Assembly: GCA_964030475.1 (NCBI GenBank)
Contig: CAXIPT010000004.1
Span: forward strand, 5,075,162 to 5,139,161
Source: Tethya wilhelma
Taxonomy: Eukaryota; Porifera; Demospongiae; Tethyida; Tethyidae
Length of the DNA: 64,000 bases
Reading direction: 5' to 3'
Under the pieces are notes generated by a model. That model saw nothing but the letters and a program-made list of their open reading frames with translations, was not told the origin of the DNA and searched no databases. Positions 14,293 through 43,005 of this stretch are shown in pieces (position 1 is the stretch's first letter; every line of letters begins with the position of its first letter). Made by a program: the position numbers and the translations under genes.

Positions 14293-14853
14293 TGGTATCA
14301 AGATTCATGTACATTGTTCTACAATACACATACAGCACTAGAACAGGGCTCAAACATAGCAAGCCTGCTTTGTGGGAATGTGGTCAGTAGAGGGAACTGA
14401 TTTCAGAGTTTATAAGGACATAATATTAATAATGGTGGAAGTAGAATTGTTTTGATGTGGTCACAATACATTATTGGCAATGTAGAGACTGTGACCGCAT
14501 CAGTCATAACTTGAAAAATTCACAGTACTGGCTACTGAGCTAAAATTTGCCATTCAATGCGGGTGTTTGCTTTGATATAATTTTGAAACCAGTTGACATC
14601 CAGCCAAGTTATTGACTCAAAAGTGAGCCCTAGACATTAAAGTGCATCTTTTTCATTCACAAAATAGGGTTTAAGGTAAGTCAGTATATACCTGGGGTAC
14701 TTGCTGACACAAAATAACTTTTGAACACTGAGCTCTATTATAGCCGGTAGGCTAAAATTATTTTGCCAATTTCCCTGCACGTATGGGGAATATTACCAGG
14801 CTCAGTGTGCAGTGCGCTGTGCAGCAAGACTCAGTTAATTTACAAACTCTTGT
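14292..14853. other. Third copy of the 5' flank cassette
   Basis: It shares ATTCATGTACATTGTTCTAC, the CACTAGAACAGGG block, TTTCAGAGTTTATAAGGACA, GTGCAGTGCGCTGTGCAGCA and order with 7785-9541 and 12331-13151, and stops at the N at 14854. It lies upstream of the 13577 stub, as the first copy does upstream of gene A, so it is probably a duplicated promoter region. Confidence 0.6.
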
Positions 14854-14854
14854 N

Positions 14855-15860
14855 CCCATGCACTATAGGTAAGCAAGTTTGTGTGTTGTGTGAGCATTTT
14901 TTATATATATTTTTATGTGTATAGTCACATGTATGTGTCATGTACTTTGTGTGCTAAATTACAATACCCTTTTGTAGCCCACTTGTGACGTAGATCAAAG
15001 TGCCGACAGTGCGTATATATGTAATATTGCACGGTACATGTGGTCAGGGCGTATATCACTGATATATTGCACTGTGGTTTGTGTACTGCGGTTACTTAGA
15101 GTATAGCATTTCTCTAGCTATATAGCTAGCTATCAAACTGCTACAGTCGTACGTATACAAGAATACTCACCACACTGGAGTCAAGCTTCAGTTGAGAAAG
15201 ACTTGGTGATGAACACAGACTAAATCCGATTGCCATTTTGTTTGTTCACTGGTGGATTTTCAAATTTCTCGTTGCTTTTTTTGAAAAGAAAAGGCTCCAG
15301 CTAGTCTAGCTAGCCTGCCAAGAAACTCCATAGCTATATAGCTACAGATTTGTAGTTGCTTGTATCGTACTAGCCTAGACTAGCTAGTCAAATTTCAACA
15401 AACCATGCTTCAATCCAGCGCTCTTCTGGTAATCGAGGGTTCTCATTTTCAAACTGGTTTAATTGTAAATTATAGTAGCTAGCATATAGCTAGCAATGAA
15501 GTCTACTGGAATAATGCCCTTGTGCAGTAATATACTTCCATACACACAGAAAGATGTGTATAATAACTATAACACAATATTATTATCTCTTTTTATATAA
15601 TTGTACAGCTTGTCAATGGTGGTCTTTTGCATCAAGAGAAACTTTACTGGAACTGATTTAAACCATACTGAATGCATTGGCAATAACTGTCAAAATCAGA
15701 CAACCTGACTATGTCAAGATCAAGGTTCATTGTTAACATATGTCATGCATGATGTAATAATCTTCAATTATTTCTCACTGTATACTCATTGTATCACAGT
15801 TACATGTACACCCTTGATTTTTGTCATCAAGTAATTTTTCTTAGTTGTAAATTTGAAAAA
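14855..15860. repeat. 1006-bp block X, repeated at 17397-18402
   Basis: The block beginning CCCATGCACTATAGGTAAGC is repeated at a constant offset of 2542 bases and appears identical by eye. Both copies abut an N on one side: this one on the left (14854), the other on the right (18403). No gene is seen in it. The pattern fits overlapping contig ends placed in the wrong order rather than a true duplication. Confidence 0.85.
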
Positions 15861-16134
15861 AAACAACTATTTTTAAGTTAGGTAAATTTATAGTATTGTG
15901 GGGGCATTGGAAACAGTGAAATTTTTAGCACAGCACAATTCAGCACAATTTTGGGCTTAGCACACTCAAATCGGCACGCTTTTGGACTTAACACACTAAA
16001 ATCAGCACGTGTGTAGTTGTGCTAAAACTGGAGACATTTAGATAACACATTTTGTGTGTCAATTTAGCACTCTTATTTTATGTGTGCAATATTAAATTGT
16101 CTCCTAAGGTGTAGTCTCTGTAGGTCTGGTTTAA

Positions 16135-16720
16135 GAGATGGTATCTCTCTCAGAAGTCCATAGTGTGGCCATGTCAGCTCTATATGTACAGATGAGGCTC
16201 TCTCAGGAGTGTTCTATTGATTGGTTTCGATCATTTTGAGCTCTGACAGTCCGGCTCCTTATATGAGTGATCTGTGCAGCAGAGCTTTTGTCTCTGCGTC
16301 GAGTCTCCTTAAATTAGCTCTCTCTACAGTCTCTGTTGGCCATTTGTACGTGTATGTGTATATTTGCGCAATTCCAAATTTCAATATTTTATGTGACATA
16401 TAAATCTGGACTGCACATTAACGTTTGAATAATTTAAATATACAGAAAGTGTCGACTGTGTACAAGCAAGCGAGCAAGCAGAAATTTTACCAGTTACAAC
16501 GACTATGTGGGGCGTGCTCAGGCTCGCCCCAATAAAATTTAATATGTATAGGTTACATCACGAGGTGTAGGTAACCGAACCGAGTGATGTAACTGACTTG
16601 TACCATGGACCAATCAAATCAGTTGTTCACAAAATGTAGGGAGTGGCTTACAATTATAGCTGCATGTGTAGTAAACAGCTTCTAGGTAGATGGGGTGTTG
16701 ACAATCATATTATATTCCCA
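16135..16720. repeat. Block Y, diverged copy at 16825-17396
   Basis: Starting GAGATGGTATCTCTCTCAGA, the two copies differ by scattered substitutions and small indels (for example 9 extra bases near the GACCAATC motif here). They are therefore real repeats or alleles, not an artefact of one read set. Inside is the fold-back GTTACATCAC...GTGATGTAAC. Related sequence occurs at 7539-7650. Confidence 0.8.
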
Positions 16721-16725
16721 TGCAG

Positions 16726-16775
16726 GAAGGAAATGCTATCTAATACTGTTCTTCTGATTGGACCAAACACAGGAG
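16726..16775 (+). CDS. Short exon with a P-loop (MutS-like?), isolated
   Basis: Between a TGCAG acceptor and a GGTAAAT donor lies a 50-base exon-like segment read as KEMLSNTVLLIGPNTGG. GPNTGG(K) is the Walker A signature style of MutS-family ATPases (usual form GPNMGGKS). No neighbouring exons are seen and the second copy of the block (near 17396) lacks it. It is probably a broken or stray gene fragment. Confidence 0.35.
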
Positions 16776-16824
16776 GTAAATATCTAGATATGCACTTCAT
16801 GTTTATAAACATGAGGTGTATACN

Positions 16825-18402
16825 GAGATGGTATCTCTCTCAGAAGTCCATAGTGTGGCCATGTCAGCTCTATATGTACAGACGAGGCTCTCTCAGGAGT
16901 GTTCTATTGATTGGTTTCAATCATTTTGAGTTCTGACAGTCCGGCTCCTTATGAGTGATCTGTGCAGCAGAGCTTTTGTCTCTGCGTCGAGTCTCCTTAA
17001 ATTAGCTCTCTCTACAGTCTCTGTTGGCTATTTGTACGTGCATGTATGTGTATATTTGCGCAATTCCAAATTTCAATATTTTATGTGACGTATAAATCTG
17101 GACTGCACATCGTTTGAATAATTTAAATATACAGAAAGTGTCCACTGTGTACAAGCAAGCGAGCAAGCAGAAATTTTACCAGTTACAACGACTATGTGGG
17201 GCACGCTCAGGCTCGCCCCAATAAAATTTAATATGTATAGGTTACATCACGAGGTGTAGGTAACCGAACCGAGTGATGTAACTGACTTGTACCATGGACC
17301 AGTTGTTCACAAAATGTAGGGAGTGGCTTACAATTATAGCTGCATGTGTAGTAAACAGCTTCTAGGTAGATGGGGTGTTGACAATCATATTATATTCCCA
17401 TGCACTATAGGTAAGCAAGTTTGTGTGTTGTGTGAGCATTTTTTATATATATTTTTATGTGTATAGTCACATGTATGTGTCATGTACTTTGTGTGCTAAA
17501 TTACAATACCCTTTTGTAGCCCACTTGTGACGTAGATCAAAGTGCCGACAGTGCGTATATATGTAATATTGCACGGTACATGTGGTCAGGGCGTATATCA
17601 CTGATATATTGCACTGTGGTTTGTGTACTGCGGTTACTTAGAGTATAGCATTTCTCTAGCTATATAGCTAGCTATCAAACTGCTACAGTCGTACGTATAC
17701 AAGAATACTCACCACACTGGAGTCAAGCTTCAGTTGAGAAAGACTTGGTGATGAACACAGACTAAATCCGATTGCCATTTTGTTTGTTCACTGGTGGATT
17801 TTCAAATTTCTCGTTGCTTTTTTTGAAAAGAAAAGGCTCCAGCTAGTCTAGCTAGCCTGCCAAGAAACTCCATAGCTATATAGCTACAGATTTGTAGTTG
17901 CTTGTATCGTACTAGCCTAGACTAGCTAGTCAAATTTCAACAAACCATGCTTCAATCCAGCGCTCTTCTGGTAATCGAGGGTTCTCATTTTCAAACTGGT
18001 TTAATTGTAAATTATAGTAGCTAGCATATAGCTAGCAATGAAGTCTACTGGAATAATGCCCTTGTGCAGTAATATACTTCCATACACACAGAAAGATGTG
18101 TATAATAACTATAACACAATATTATTATCTCTTTTTATATAATTGTACAGCTTGTCAATGGTGGTCTTTTGCATCAAGAGAAACTTTACTGGAACTGATT
18201 TAAACCATACTGAATGCATTGGCAATAACTGTCAAAATCAGACAACCTGACTATGTCAAGATCAAGGTTCATTGTTAACATATGTCATGCATGATGTAAT
18301 AATCTTCAATTATTTCTCACTGTATACTCATTGTATCACAGTTACATGTACACCCTTGATTTTTGTCATCAAGTAATTTTTCTTAGTTGTAAATTTGAAA
18401 AA
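16825..18402. other. Contig made of block Y' then block X, probably misplaced
   Basis: 16825-17396 is a diverged copy of 16135-16720, and 17397-18402 repeats 14855-15860. Because this contig ends with the sequence that begins the previous contig, the natural order is this contig first, then 15861 onward. No coding exon is recognised here. Confidence 0.65.
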
Positions 18403-18407
18403 NNNNN

Positions 18408-18464
<57 letters not shown>
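18408..18464. repeat. (GT)n microsatellite after gap
   Basis: This pure GT run follows the five Ns and precedes gene C's first NIDO exon by about 420 bases. By comparison with genes A, D and E it marks the intron between Calx-beta and NIDO, so gene C's upstream modules should lie beyond the gap. Confidence 0.95.
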
Positions 18465-18465
<1 letters not shown>

Positions 18466-18881
18466 ATGTGTGTGAATGAGTAAGTGTGGGTTGGTGTATG
18501 GTGGGTTGATGTTTGTAGAACTAGAGCAACGTCTAAAGAGCATTTCTAGATCACTGCATGACACTAATTTTCTCATGTTAGTCCTTAAAATAATGTTTTA
18601 TGTGCTTTGTGCTTTTCGAGAATACAAATTTAAGGCTATGGAATCAACAAACAATAATAGTTGTTACTATCTAAGGTTTGAAATGAAATAGTGACTGTAT
18701 ATATCACTGGCATGATCCCAAAATTTAGTAAACTTGCATGCATGCATGCAGGTACCGGTATTATTTCTATTTCCATGTATACCCTTATCTATCTGTGCTG
18801 TACATATAGATCAATTCATAGCCTGTTTACATGTATTATTATGTATCACATGCATTTTCTACTTCTATAACCATTATATAG

Positions 18882-34041
<15,160 letters not shown>

Positions 34042-36329
34042 CAAGTACTATAGTTGTGATCCGTCATGCACTCTCAGGCAACATTGTGCTATTGCTATAT
34101 ATTTGATTCATTTATTATTGTAAAAATTATTACATAAAATTATGGTGACTAGGGCATTCATGGACATTTGCTACCATAACTCCGACCTACTGAGTAAATC
34201 TGCCTTATCTATAGCTAATACTGTATACTGCTATTTTGCTCCAATACATGCGTATAGATTCATTCTAGTTGCTTGCGATCAGTGGTAGTAGAATTGGACT
34301 ACTAAGTTCAAATCCTAGCCGGTATACATGGATCTCAAAAATTTTCCATTATTTAATTTTTTCCTGATTTATCCAGCCTTTAGCTCTGTGTCTTAGGCAT
34401 GCAGACCATCTAAGTCAGGTTGGATTTAGGTATACAGTTGAACCTCCAAATATTAAAGGGCCACTTTGGGAGCGAGGCTTTCAGTGCCTTTTATTCGGAG
34501 GTTGGCAGCCTCTTCTGGTCATCGTTATACACATAGGAATTGGGGCAAAGTTGATATTATGGTATGTACGTGTATAACAAGAACACTAATGAAGGATTGA
34601 CTAAGGAAATGATCCAGAGTGATGTACTTAGAAAGCATCAGAGTCAATGTACTGAATTGCTGAGCCATGACGTACGCTATAGACAATAGCTGCTTCTTTG
34701 TTTTTTTTTAAGAAGTAATTCTGGGGAATATTAACTCATTAATGTGCTTTAATGGCTCCTTTTAATAAAGTGCCATGTCAGAGTCAGCCCAGCTGGCTCA
34801 GTTGAGTAAAGGCTATATATATAGCCTGTGACTTCGGGGTGATTCAGTGGTCCAAAGGTGAGCAGAAAAGGTGGCAGTACACTGAAAATACCTCTTGTGC
34901 TGCAGATCAGTCTTTGGTTCTGAGTTAGATTACTATAGTTGCTGCAACTTGTCTACTAAGGTTTATGGCTGTAGAGAGACAAGAGTGCAGAAGTTCAATT
35001 TTACTATACGACATTTGAGCCATCCGTGCATGGCTCGTGTCTCTATTGCGCATGCCCAATATATAATAATACAAGTAGTAAAAATTTTATAAAAATAACA
35101 GTGTATAGGAATGGGCAGTGCTGTAAAAAGCAAGGAAACAAGCCAAGACTCTGAATTTCGGCACATGACTACTTCATTTTCAGTCTTTATCATATCATAG
35201 CATACCGTGGCAGGGTCCTTTGTCTACCTATTGTAAATTAAATGAAGTGTATCAGCAGTCATGCAGCTGCAGGCAACCTAGATTTGAGATTGTAAGGCTT
35301 TGGCACAAAAAAATGAAGTAGTCATGTGCCGAAATTCAGAGTCTTGGCTTGTTTCCTTGCTTTTTACAGCACTGCCCATTCCTACACTGTTATTTTTATA
35401 AAATTTTTACTACTTGTTCATGCACTTTTTTCAACACTAAGGTGAATTTTGCAAGAGACTGATCAGTCTCTACAAAAAGTAGAAGTGCTTGCTCTACATT
35501 GAATGCGCATGCGCATTAGACATATGCAAACCACGTGGTCAAGTTTGCTATATAAGTGTGACGACCTTTACCAACACCAAGATGGCTACATTTCAGTACA
35601 GTAATTTATATCTAAGTTTTAAAAGCTGCCTAGCTCTTGTTTCTTGATATTTAGACAGAAAATAAGTGTAAAGGTTCGTAGTTCGGATGAATTCAAGTTA
35701 CTATGCACAGTCAAAGTTGGCTCAACGCTTTTTGTTTCTCTGGAAATCGTGTTCAAGTAAGTCAGTTAGGGAGGAAGTAAGAATGAACAAAAATGCATTT
35801 GTGTGGCTTCACGCTAAGCGCTTTCTTAGAGTGTTCTGGGGAGTTTCATTTGGTTTTCTAAGTGCATACATTAGGAAAAGTCTCTGAGAAAGCTTCTTAG
35901 CAAAGTTTAAAGCCTTAGCTATCCTTTAGTAAACATTTGTAAGCCTAGACATTTTGTATTGTGTCAATGGGGGTGGTGGCCCATTCCTACTATACGTACT
36001 ACCGTACGTATAATAGAATCATGTGGTCTGTTGACGACCTTTACCTTCAAAAGTTTCAAATAATTTGCGAAGTTCGTGCCTCGAGCGTCCATGACATGAT
36101 TTTGTTTTTTGACATTTAGGCAGTAAACGAGGATGAACCATGTTCCAGTATATATGCAGTTAAAGTTGTATCAGTACCTTTTGTTTCTCTGGAATTTGCG
36201 CTGGCTGGAACGAAGCTTCGACTGACTACGTAACTCAGTGACAGACATATAATGGATGGGGTGGAGTCTCCACTGGGTCGTGGTTTAATACTGACTACTG
36301 GAGAATTGCCCGAAGTATAAGCAGTCGTG
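34042..36329. other. Gene C to gene D intergenic region, repeats only
   Basis: It holds a short pogo/Tigger-like end at 34435 (TA then CAGTTGAACCTCC), degenerate tRNA-like stretches near 34260-34340 and 34790-34900, and a 1-kb element copy at 35068-36012. The last 300 bases should contain the gene D promoter. I see no separate gene. Confidence 0.6.
35068..36012 (+). mobile_element. About 1-kb non-autonomous element, copy 4
   Basis: Head 35068-35175 is inverted at about 35305-35415. The body includes GCGCATGCGCAT and TCTCTGGAAATCG, and the tail TACGTACTACCGTACGTA is near 36000. It is more diverged than copies 1-3. It ends about 320 bp upstream of the gene D start codon, so it could have supplied promoter-proximal sequence. 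Confidence 0.75.
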
Positions 36330-39117
36330 ATGAAACAAAGGAGATTTGCAAGTGGCCTGATTTGTATCATATGCATACTACTATATTACAACTGTTTCGT
36401 AGTAAAACTTGTCCAAACTCAGCCCATCGTTCAGGACAGATGTGCAGAAGAGGGCCAACCGAGAGTTTCAGACAATCTCTCCTGTCCTGAAATAGACAGT
36501 AATGGTACCAGGACATTGAGGTGTTTCAACAGGTCAGAGCTGTGTAATGGAGTAGCGTTTTGTGAGTCAGAGTTTGATGAGCAGAACCCCCTTTTGAACT
36601 GTAAGACTTATCATTATTCACATGCAGTATTTAATCGTTGCATACTGAATGTATTCATTGTGTAACTTAAACTGTGTAATTGTTTAGCTGTATTGAAACA
36701 CAGTTTACCATAAAATAATATAGAGTTTCGTGTCTTTTTAATGCACAAGAATAAATGTGTCCTTATGCAAAATCATGTTTGCAGGTACCGGTGGGCTAGT
36801 TGTAGATGGTGAAGTGGTGCCATCCTTTCTTTGCAGTGGTGTTGGTACCAGTACCAGTGATCTAACATACATCAGTGTCCAATCCCTCTGTGACGGTCAC
36901 CCTGATTGTCCCGATGGCACTGATGAAGTCAATGAATTCTGTGAATGTAAGTGATGTTTGTGATGAGGCATTACAGTGATAATAATGTATAGCTATATTA
37001 TGATACTGACATCATACATATCTAATAAACATGGTGTGAATGTACATTCAACAACCTAAGAATGTTAATTTGTGGTTCTTTTTACTTCAAATCTGATTAA
37101 CATTCACAAATATTGTAGGTAGCTTTATAGTCAATTCATGTTTCTTTCTTCTCTTATACCTCTAGCTCCCTGTCTTCTTCCATACCATGGTGGCTGTCCT
37201 TACACAAGAGAGTGTCGAAATGATAAGTTCAATCCTGGTTGTGGTGACTGTCTACCTGATCATGTCCCTGATTCCACAAATCCTGAGGAATGTATTCCAT
37301 CAGGCAAGTCGTATAACAACTAGGCCTGCTCAATAACACATAGTCTAACTCTCTGAATGTAGATTGTGTTATTTTGGAACCACTAACCAATGGACGGATC
37401 AACTATAGAAGTATTGACAGTGAACTATCAGCCTACTATTACTGTGATGATGGCTACTATATCAATGGAACCGTGGAAGTGGATGCAGCTCGAACTTGTC
37501 ATGCTGTGAATAGAACTTGGAGTGGAATGGATTTGTCGTGTGTTGGTAAGTTATTTTTATTCTCAGACTGCATGATAATACTGTTATCATCAAGTTTTAC
37601 ATATAATGTCATTCAGCAGGATAGATTGGGCATGCATGTACTGAGAAGTAAAATTACAGTCTGTGGTTAAAAGCATGCAATTTATTGACCTGGTTTTATA
37701 GGTATTCCTTTGACGTGGGTATATATTGTATTACACTAAGATTGACTAACTTTGGCTTCTGTTTTGCATAATAATAGCCTTGCAAGAATTTAGGACAATT
37801 GCATGGTCCAGCTGTAGCTATTATCAAGAGTGCATAAGAGGAGGAAGAGTATCTAACTAGAGTAAACACTGTTGGGAAAGTAACGTGACTTTGGGGCGTT
37901 TGCACGTGAGCAAAATCGCAAACTCTCGTAACACTCGCGTTTATTTACAGACTTGCTGAATCAGCAAAACATAGCCTAGAAAATTTGAGCGCTTCTTGGC
38001 TCTGAGTCAGAGATGACTATTGGCTCTAAAGTGGAAGTGGGAGCTTGTGAAAAACGGAGCAAAAAGGCTAAAAGGAAGGACAAAGCACACGTAAAAGCTA
38101 GCAACAAAGAAAATTCTGTGCCACCGCCAAAAAAAAGCTAAGTGCCAAGGGTAAACGACAGGCTCGGAAAACTAGTAGAATCCAACTCAAGACAGGTCCA
38201 AAGGTATAGCGATGGGTTTAAAACAGGCAGCTTCTTCGTTTCATCATGGTTTCACAAGCTCACTGCGAGACAGTCATTACTGGTAATCTGCGCATGCTAC
38301 CGTAGTTTTTGGTCGCGAATGACGTAATGGAGAATACGGCGTAGAATCCGGATAAAAACGAGAAAATGGTCACGTGCAAGTCATGTTACTTTCCCAACAG
38401 TGTTTCCGTGGGGTATACCGTAGTTCGATACTCTTCCTCCCCCCTCTTATCCACTCTTGCTATTATTATAAGTTATTATTAGTTTTGCATGTACAATATC
38501 TCAATTGCTTTTTTCCTAGCCTTGTACCCAGGCTCGATCTCCCCTTTGACCTTTCACTCACGGAAAAGCTATATAGAAAGGGAGAGCCTGGGATCTTATA
38601 TTACGCACATGAACCAAGCATAACATGCTTTACAAGTATTAAAGAGATGTTATGTATTTTGCATGGGAACACTTCAAAAATTAATGTGTGTGTGTGTCGA
38701 TCACTATCCATAATGTAGGATGTCCACTATTTGATGTTCCATTTGGAGGGTTCGGACCAAGCTGGCCTTTGCAACCAGATTCTATTACTGGCGAATATAT
38801 CTGTGACTATGGATATTTTCTCAATGGTACTGAAACCAGGGAATGTGATTTGGAAACAGGCATCTGGTCAGGAGCTGATGCAACTTGTATAGGTATAGGT
38901 ATTGTAATAAATACTCATTGACAAGCTATTCAAATTTGTACACGAACAAATAGTACATCACTTCTATTTATTGAGATTAAATTATTGGTGGATACATATT
39001 CTAGTATTTGCCTCTGCTCGCAGGACATATTTATTCTATGCTTTTTATGTACCTACAAGCCTTCTCGCTTTTCCATATGTGTAACAAATATAAAAAGCTT
39101 GAAAAAGCCTGGGATTG

Positions 39118-39210
<93 letters not shown>

Positions 39211-41325
39211 TGCACGTGTATACGTGTGTGATCTTCTTAAGCATATAGTGCATGGTTGTTTTCTTGGTGCAATTTTTAGTTTGAGAGAGCTGGTTTGGTC
39301 ATAGCCACATAGTCATTTCAAGATCCCCTGGGAATCAAAGCTTGCTAACTATCGTACTCTTCATTTTTGTAGCACTGACTAGGCCTATGTATTTCAATAC
39401 ACCATACACTCTGCGCACTTAAGGCCCGGGTCAGTAGAAATTTCATTAAAAAATTGCCTAAAACAACCCTCATTTTACAGCATGTGAAAATATTTATCCA
39501 AAACATTTTGATATCATAAGAAAATATAATCTTATTTTTTCATGTAACCAAAATTTTATGTCAAAATGATGAATATTTATGTGTTTAATGAGTTTTCAAT
39601 AAAACACCCAAACTCATGAATAATTAAAAAAACGGTGAAGTTAATTAGTTGCTATGGCAACCAAACTTTCACAAGAGATAATTATCATCATGAACCTTCA
39701 TAATCCCCATGGGGAAAAAAATTCGTGAATTGGTTGATGATATACGACTAAGAAGGAGAAATCGGTAGGTGTGCATTATATGGAAAATGTATCGTATCTC
39801 GGACCTTGATACGTATCTTGCTATCCCCATGGAGATTTGAGGTATGATTAATTAGACGATTAATTGGACAAAATTTGGTTGCCATGGCAACAGTTCTTCT
39901 TTACCGTTTAATTAAATTATTAATTTTATGAATGTTAATGAGGTCACATGACACAATTTTTTTCCAAAATGTTCAAGATAGATGCAAGACTATTCACCTA
40001 TGTTTCCATGGTGATAACATACTCCATTAAAAAGCTATTTCAATTTTGCATAATTTTTCCCCTTAATTAGTTACCTTAACCTGACCCAGGCCTTAATGGC
40101 ACTGAGCATACTTATCTTTATGAATTTTTTTCCCACTACTATAATAGGTTGTGGTCCAGCACCAAATTTTGCCGCGTTCGGAGACTTTGTAATAATCCAG
40201 AGTCCATCAAATTCTATTACTGGCACATATGTATGTGAGCCAGGCTACGTTCTCTTTGGTGCTGAAACTAGGGAATGTGATTTGGAAACTCATACCTGGT
40301 TAGGAACTGATTCAACTTGTTTAGGTAGGTGCACTGTATGATGGATTTATTAAGCTGACAAACTAAAAGCTTTTAAATTTTGAATTATTGTGCTTGTATT
40401 TCCGCGCTTACATTCTTGTAGATTCACCATCTGTAGATTGTGGTTCTCCTTCTATCCCTCCTAATGCAACTGTAGAGTTTTCTCAAACCACTCTTGGTCA
40501 TATTGCTACCTATGGTTGTGACGACACCTTGGTGTTGCTAGGAGACGCCACTAGAACGTGTCAGGGTAATGAAGAGTGGTCTGATGTTGGATTCACATGT
40601 GAACGTATGTTAACTTTAGATTTATGTTCCATGGATATTAATTTTGTACATGTATGCATACTGTAGAAATGAATGTACAATGTATTGCTTGTAGGACTTG
40701 TCATTAACTTTGATAGAGAATCGTATACGTTTTCTGAAGAGGTCCAGGAAGCCGTTATTTCTGTCAGTTTGAACATCAACCAATCGCTGCTTCAGTCGCT
40801 TGTCTTCAGTATAAACATTTTAGCCTATACAACCCCAGGAACTGCAGGTACCTATAATTCTAAACAATAATAATTATTAATAGACTATTGTCGTTATAGT
40901 ATCAGAGTTAGATAATATTTTGTCATACAGCATGTCTCCACTTGCATTAGTGGCAAAAATTTCCTGCATGATCTATATACATACATGTATATTCAATTCT
41001 GCCTGGAAAGTTCCTGAATCATAATATCCATATAGTGGCAGATTTAGTGCTTGTTTCACCTTGTTATAATCATTACAATTATGATATCCATGCATGACCT
41101 GTAGATGAAAGGGATTACGTTGGACGAGACAGAAATGACATCAATTCCGTCATAAATCTTAATAGTAACAGCCCAAGTCAACCTATCATTGTTACCATCA
41201 ATGACAACCTGCAGTTTGAACAGGATGAACAGTTTATGGTGAATTTGGAGATCACCCGAGTCATTCCAGAAGACATTGACGTGCATCTTTCATCGAGTTC
41301 AATTGTGGTTACCATACTTGCTAAT

Positions 41326-41363
<38 letters not shown>

Positions 41364-42215
41364 GTGTGTGTGTATGCATATGTGTGTGTGTATATGGTGT
41401 GTGTGTGTGTGTTTGGAGAAGGTTTGATGGAGTATTTACTGGAGAGCTAGCATATGTTATTTTTATTCTGAATTCTAACAGATCACTAGTACGATCCCAA
41501 CACGAATACTTACTTAACATGTAGAATGAGGCACCATAATTTTTTTCACTTCTATCCCTATCTGTAGATGTATTATTCCCATTTGGTGATCCTCACAATG
41601 ATGCTAGTCTCTCAAGTGTTGACTTTCTTGGTACACTTGATGATGGCGCCTCTCCACCTATCCTCTTAGAGCAACCCTTTCGGTTCTTCAACGATACTGA
41701 GACCACTCTATATGTATGCGAATTTTATGCTGTAATTTTAACATTCACATTGTTGAAATTAAACACTTGAGAAATTTTGACAACCTATTACCGATATAAT
41801 AGTGCATGTGTCGCTACCTTTGACAAAAATTTAACATGCAAAATATTTTAAGCCCAAAAATAATTATGTCAAACTTGGTATATAGTGTCAGCCATTAGCA
41901 TGCACATGGCTCTTCCATTTTATGCATTGATTTGTGACCTGTATTACAGGTAAATTCAAATGGAATCCTGTTGTTTCAAACGGAGTACAGTTTTTCCACT
42001 GGGCAGCAGTTTGATTCTCAGTCGCTCCCATCCATACCACTTATTGCTCCCTTATGGACCGATGTTAATATAAACCCAAATACTAGGCCAGCTGGTGCTG
42101 GTGAGATATACTATCGTCAAACAGATGAAGAGTTGACACTTCAACATGCAATGGATCTAGTTCAAGCTGCTCAGCTATCATTGACTGTGAAAGAAAATTT
42201 TCAACCGNNNNNNNN

Positions 42216-42273
<58 letters not shown>

Positions 42274-42960
42274 CATTGATTATGCTCACTAAATGAGAAA
42301 ACATAACTTACAGTCTCTTCATTGTCCTCCTCAGTGGTTGAAATGAGGAGGCTTGGTCGTTCTCTTCGGAGGTAGGAGAGGAGACTGCCGTTTGCCATGA
42401 AGGGCATGACAAGAAAGGGAGTGGGTCCACCATCCAAACAGACACCAGTCAGAGTGAGGACATTGGGGTGATCAAACTGCTGCATCTTAAGACACTCCTT
42501 CAGGAGCTCTTCCACTAGAGTGCTGTCAAAGAATCCTATAGGGAAAATAAAGAATTATAGTAATCATGCTAAGTATAATGCATATTATAATTATTGTCAA
42601 ATGTATATAGCTAACCTTTCAGTGTTTTGATGGCTACCACTCCAACCACTGTTTGACCTAGATCCTTCAACATGTGGCCTTTGTAGACAACACCAAATTC
42701 ACCTTGTCCAATTGACTCTAGTATTCTGAGGTTTACTGTGTAGATCAAAAGCTCACGATGAATATCCTTGACAATGGCATCCATATTTTGTACTCGGGTT
42801 AAACTTGACTGCTTCAATTCCATGCCACCCTCCTGCACTGTGGAAAAAATGACACCAAGATAGTAAATTAACTTCTTTTGTAATAAACATGCAGTATTAA
42901 TTTACCATAAAGTTTTCTGGCCATGTTTATCTCAGTCTCATCAGTTCTGATCCAAGTGTG

Positions 42961-43005
<45 letters not shown>

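Noticed and set aside
16550..16610. GTTACATCAC...GTGATGTAAC hairpin as a regulatory RNA or riboswitch
   Set aside because: The stem is only 10 bp with a large loop and lies within a duplicated repeat block. There is nothing to support an RNA function.
34260..34930. Two tRNA-like stretches (around 34260-34340 and 34790-34900)
   Set aside because: Box-like motifs are present, but no full cloverleaf can be drawn. They may be SINE remnants, but not callable genes.
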